A DNA stretch of 64,000 nucleotides, from assembly GCA_963791235.1 (NCBI GenBank), contig CAWBRW010000008.1:1-64000 (forward strand). Direction: 5' to 3'. Shown piece after piece: positions 61,094-64,000 of this stretch. The stretch is from JALORV01 sp963791235 (GTDB lineage: Bacteria > Pseudomonadota > Gammaproteobacteria > Burkholderiales > Burkholderiaceae_F). Positions within the stretch are counted from its first letter, which is position 1. Every line of letters begins with the position of its first letter. The position numbers were made by a program, and so were the translations under genes. Below the pieces are notes generated by a model. It was not told where the DNA came from. It did no database searches and saw only the letters and a program-made list of their open reading frames with translations.

Positions 61094-63445
61094 TCAGTCG
61101 CGTGTCTTCAGCACCGCCACCAGATCGAGCCGGTCGACATGGCGCCGCACGATCAGAGCACTGGCCACGCCGGCCGCCAGCACAACGAGCGCGGCGAACG
61201 CGTAGGTGCGCGGGGCGATGATCAGCGGAATGCGGAACGTCTCGGGGTGGATCAGTTCGACGATGAAGGCGGACAGTCCGTAGCCTGCCAGCCAGCCGAT
61301 CGGCAAGGCCAGCAAGAGCTGCACGCCCAGTTCGCCCAGCAGCAATCCGGACACCTCCGCCCGCGTCATGCCGAGCACCCGCAGGCTCGCCAGTTCCCAC
61401 GCCCGCTCAGCCAGCGCAATACGCGCATTGTTGTAGACGACGCCGACCGCGATCGTGCCGGCGAGCACGCTCAGCACGGTCGTGAAGATCAGGATGTTGC
61501 GCGCCGAGGTCTCGCGGAAGTTGCGGATGATCGGACCAATCTCGACCGCAAAGGCCACGCGCGGTGTTTCCTTGATCTGCTGCAGGAAACGCTCGCGCTC
61601 GCCGGCGTCCAGTTGCAGCCGCGCGCCGGACATCGCATCGCCCTCGCCGAGCAGGCGGTTCAGCGCGTCGCGGTTCATGAAGGCGGGCGTACCCATCAGG
61701 TCGGCAACCAGCGCCGTCACCGGCACGTCGCGTGCTGTGCGTGCGCCCTGCAGCACCTCAATCCTGACGGAATCGCCCGGTCGCACATCCAGCAGATCGG
61801 CGAGCGTCCGGTTGATGACCAGGCCCTCATCCGGCAGCGGCACGTCGCGCAGACGCTCGTCGAGCAGCAACCGCAGCGTTGCACCGGGCGCGAGGCCTGT
61901 CACCGTGGTGCGATACGAGCGGTGGCCGTGCACCAGCCGCACGGCTGCGCTGCGGTCGACCTCGACGCGCATCACCCCGGGCAGGCGCATCAGGTCGTAC
62001 ACCGCGCTGGTCGACGTCGGTTCTGCCAGCACCAGACTCACGTCCTGGCGTTCGCGCATGCGGAACTCGACTTCAAACAGGTAGTCGATCGCGTCGCGCC
62101 ACCAGGTGCCGGAGATCAGGATCGCGACTGCGCCGGCAATGCCGAGCGTCGTGGCAAGCGCGCGTCCCGGTCGGCGCTCCATATCGCGCAGGACCATGCG
62201 CACCGCCGGCGAATACAGTCGGCCGAGTCCGAGCCGCTCGGCCACGGTCGGACGGAACGTCGGCGGCGAAGGCGGCTGCATGGCCGCTGCCGGCGCCAAC
62301 CGCACGACGCGCTGCAATGCCTGCAGCGCGCCGGCGGCGGCGGCCACCAGAGAAGCCAGCGCGCCGTACGCCACCACCCACATCGGCATCTCGAAGTCGA
62401 GGGTCGGAAAGTGGAAGAACTGGGCATAGAGTTCGGTCAACAGGCGGCCCAGCCAGGCACCGGTCGCAAGCCCGAGGACGATGCCGAGCAGCACGATCAC
62501 CAGCACGAACTGCAGGTAGTGCAACCCGACTCGGCCGTTGGTGTAGCCCAGCGCCTTCAGCACCGCGATCTGCCCGCGCTGCGTGCCGATCTGCCGCGTC
62601 AGCACGACGTTCAGCAGGAATACCGCAACGCCCAGGAACACGCTCGGAAGCACCAGCCCGAACACCCGCATCTCGGCGATCTCCTGCGTGATCGCCTTGT
62701 GCGACGGCTGCTCTGCGCGACCGTAGGCACCGGTCGAACCGTAGGCTTCGAGCAGCCGGTCGAGCCGGTCGATGATTGCGCCCTCGGACGCGCCGTGCGC
62801 CAGCCGCAGTGCGACGCGGTTGAACGCCCCTTCCATGTTGAAGGCGGCTGCGAGGCGTTTGCGGCCGATCCAGAAGATCCCGAAGCTCGCGTCATCGCCG
62901 ACCCCGTGCGCTGCCGGGAAGATGTACTCGGGCGACAGCACGATGCCGACCACTTCGAGCCGCTCGCGTTTGCCGTTCAGGAGCGCGAGCAGCGTCGACC
63001 CCGGCTTCAGGCCGCGCTTGTCGGCGAAGGTCTGGTTCACCAGCACCTGGTTCGACTCCGGCACATCGATCCAGCGACCCGCCATCAGCGTCAGCCGGTT
63101 CATCGCCGGCAGGCCGTGCTCGGGCAGCGCGATGATGCGGCCGACCGCCGGCTCGACCACGCCGGGCAGATCCAGCAGCACGTCGTAGCTCAGCGTCGCC
63201 GCGACCTCGGCCACGCCGGAAATCTCCAGCAGGCGCGGCGCGACGCTCGACGGCACGCGGCGTGCCGCTGCGAACACCTGTGCAAAGCGCGCGCTCTCGT
63301 AGTACTCGGCCTGCATGCGCTTGAGCGCCTCGTAGGTCGACAGCGACGCGCTGAAGGCGGCGATGCCACTCGCGACCACCAGCGCGATCGTCACCACCTG
63401 GCCGCGCAGGTGCCAGATATCCCGCAGCAGCTTGCGGTCGAGCAT
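61094..63445 (-). CDS. ABC transporter permease with two FtsX domains
   Basis: A 783-residue membrane protein with an N-terminal helix (about 17-37), a large periplasmic domain, and two FtsX blocks of three or four helices (about 255-390 and 660-780), the layout of long MacB-type permeases rather than the single-block MacB. LGVAVFLLNVVLTRQIGTQRGQIAVLKALGYTNGRV is the first block's coupling region. It starts 2 bases after the ATPase gene. The cargo is unknown. Confidence 0.9.
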   Translation of the reverse strand: MLDRKLLRDIWHLRGQVVTIALVVASGIAAFSASLSTYEALKRMQAEYYESARFAQVFAAARRVPSSVAPRLLEISGVAEVAATLSYDVLLDLPGVVEPAVGRIIALPEHGLPAMNRLTLMAGRWIDVPESNQVLVNQTFADKRGLKPGSTLLALLNGKRERLEVVGIVLSPEYIFPAAHGVGDDASFGIFWIGRKRLAAAFNMEGAFNRVALRLAHGASEGAIIDRLDRLLEAYGSTGAYGRAEQPSHKAITQEIAEMRVFGLVLPSVFLGVAVFLLNVVLTRQIGTQRGQIAVLKALGYTNGRVGLHYLQFVLVIVLLGIVLGLATGAWLGRLLTELYAQFFHFPTLDFEMPMWVVAYGALASLVAAAAGALQALQRVVRLAPAAAMQPPSPPTFRPTVAERLGLGRLYSPAVRMVLRDMERRPGRALATTLGIAGAVAILISGTWWRDAIDYLFEVEFRMRERQDVSLVLAEPTSTSAVYDLMRLPGVMRVEVDRSAAVRLVHGHRSYRTTVTGLAPGATLRLLLDERLRDVPLPDEGLVINRTLADLLDVRPGDSVRIEVLQGARTARDVPVTALVADLMGTPAFMNRDALNRLLGEGDAMSGARLQLDAGERERFLQQIKETPRVAFAVEIGPIIRNFRETSARNILIFTTVLSVLAGTIAVGVVYNNARIALAERAWELASLRVLGMTRAEVSGLLLGELGVQLLLALPIGWLAGYGLSAFIVELIHPETFRIPLIIAPRTYAFAALVVLAAGVASALIVRRHVDRLDLVAVLKTRD

Positions 63446-63447
63446 GC

Positions 63448-64000
63448 TCACCACTGGATCTCCTCGGGTGAGAGCTTCTTCGCATTGCGCATGACCTCGG
63501 CAATGCGGCCATCGGCCATGCGCAGCACGCGATCGGCGATGCCGGCGATCGCGGCGTTGTGCGTGATCACGGCAGCGGTGGTGCCGAGTTCCTGATTGAT
63601 GCGCACGATCGCCTGCAGCACCACCTTGCCGGTCGCATAGTCGAGCGCGCCCGTCGGTTCGTCGCATAGCAGGACGTCGGGCCGCTTGGCGATCGCGCGT
63701 GCGATCGCGACACGCTGCTGCTCGCCGCCGGACAGCTGCGAAGGAAAGTGATCGAGCCGGTCGCCCAGACCGACCAGTGCCAGCGCCTCCTCGGGAGTCA
63801 TCGGCTGCTCGGCCATCTCGGTCACCAGCGCGACGTTCTCGCGCGCCGTCAGGCTCGGGATCAGGTTGTAGAACTGGAACACGAAGCCGACATGCTCGCG
63901 CCGGTAGCGTGTCAGTTCGGCCTCGCTCGAACGCCCGAGGTCATGGTCGCGCCAGCGCGCGGTGCCCGAAGTCGGCGTGTCGAGCCCGCCGAGAATGTTG
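63448..64000 (-). CDS. ABC transporter ATP-binding protein (5' end outside window)
   Basis: 184 residues are visible. The frame is open to the right edge, starting with NILGGLDTPTSG just after the Walker A position. HVGFVFQFYNLIPSLTARENV holds the Q-loop, LSGGEQQRVAIARA the signature, LLCDEPTGALD the Walker B, and VITHN the switch His. This is the MacB/LolD-type ATPase of the exporter formed with the next two genes. Confidence 0.94.
   Translation of the reverse strand, partial: NILGGLDTPTSGTARWRDHDLGRSSEAELTRYRREHVGFVFQFYNLIPSLTARENVALVTEMAEQPMTPEEALALVGLGDRLDHFPSQLSGGEQQRVAIARAIAKRPDVLLCDEPTGALDYATGKVVLQAIVRINQELGTTAAVITHNAAIAGIADRVLRMADGRIAEVMRNAKKLSPEEIQW

Noticed and set aside
60521..63595. 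A 1024-codon open frame on the plus strand
   Set aside because: It is antisense to the HlyD adaptor and FtsX permease, has His/Gln/Arg-rich shadow composition and no family motif. This is typical of high-GC third-position bias.

Overview
The window looks like a chromosomal segment of a high-GC betaproteobacterium, probably Burkholderiales or a near relative. This rests on gene content and order: the glyA-nrdR and ribD-ribE-ribB-ribH-nusB-thiL-pgpA-cinA blocks, the tyrS / M23 peptidase / anmK / erpA / bactofilin / rpsI-rplM block, 16-strand-type porins ending in F, a Bug-type tricarboxylate binding protein, FadD, Coq7 and a PHB-depolymerase-type esterase. No tRNA, rRNA, prophage or CRISPR array was seen.

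Layout. 0-0.3 kb: the 3' end of a gene whose last 91 residues look like the CRISPR endoribonuclease Cas6e, closed by a terminator. 0.35-6.3 kb: a secreted DUF1501/DUF1800 pair, a PBP4-type D,D-carboxypeptidase, and a YqjD/YqjE/YqjK-like trio of small envelope proteins. 6.3-12.8 kb: a DMT exporter, pyrF, a CNNM/CorC-type protein, a TPR protein, a haloacetate-dehalogenase-like hydrolase and cinA. 12.8-22.4 kb, all on the minus strand: a mechanosensitive channel, then the riboflavin genes ribD, ribE, ribB and ribH, with a CPBP protease and an Old Yellow Enzyme homologue between ribE and ribB, then nusB, thiL and pgpA. 22.5-25.8 kb: two small heat-shock proteins with different-looking promoters, nrdR, and glyA under a ZTP riboswitch. 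25.8-36 kb: MgtC-like protein, histidine phosphatase, PEBP protein, dtd, a decayed desaturase, tyrS, M23 peptidase, anmK, erpA, bactofilin, DUF6776-like protein and the rplM-rpsI operon. 36.5-46.6 kb: OsmC-like protein, coq7, two porins, glpD-glpK, a Bug protein, a PHB-depolymerase-like esterase, a DUF2238 protein and a porin remnant. 46.7-48.5 kb: three unknown genes and a 168-bp inverted-repeat element. 48.5-64 kb: fadD, a lipoprotein aminopeptidase, a CoF-synthetase-like ligase, a molybdopterin oxidoreductase, two divergent M20 hydrolases, further envelope genes, and a HlyD/FtsX/ATPase export system cut by the right edge.

How the genes fit together. The minus-strand ribD-to-cinA run supplies flavin and thiamine cofactors and phospholipid, with several stop/start overlaps that suggest translational coupling. 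Cell-wall turnover is covered by DacB, the M23 peptidase, AnmK and bactofilin. Glycerol is taken into central metabolism by GlpK and GlpD. The glyA riboswitch links one-carbon supply to purine/folate status.

Quality note. Between about 16.5 and 40.4 kb, at least 17 apparent frameshifts interrupt otherwise intact, often essential genes. Sixteen of them are restored by removing one base. This looks like residual insertion-type sequencing error. I describe those genes over their full inferred span. By contrast, the desaturase (internal deletion plus a stop) and the porin remnant at 46.5 kb look like real decay.
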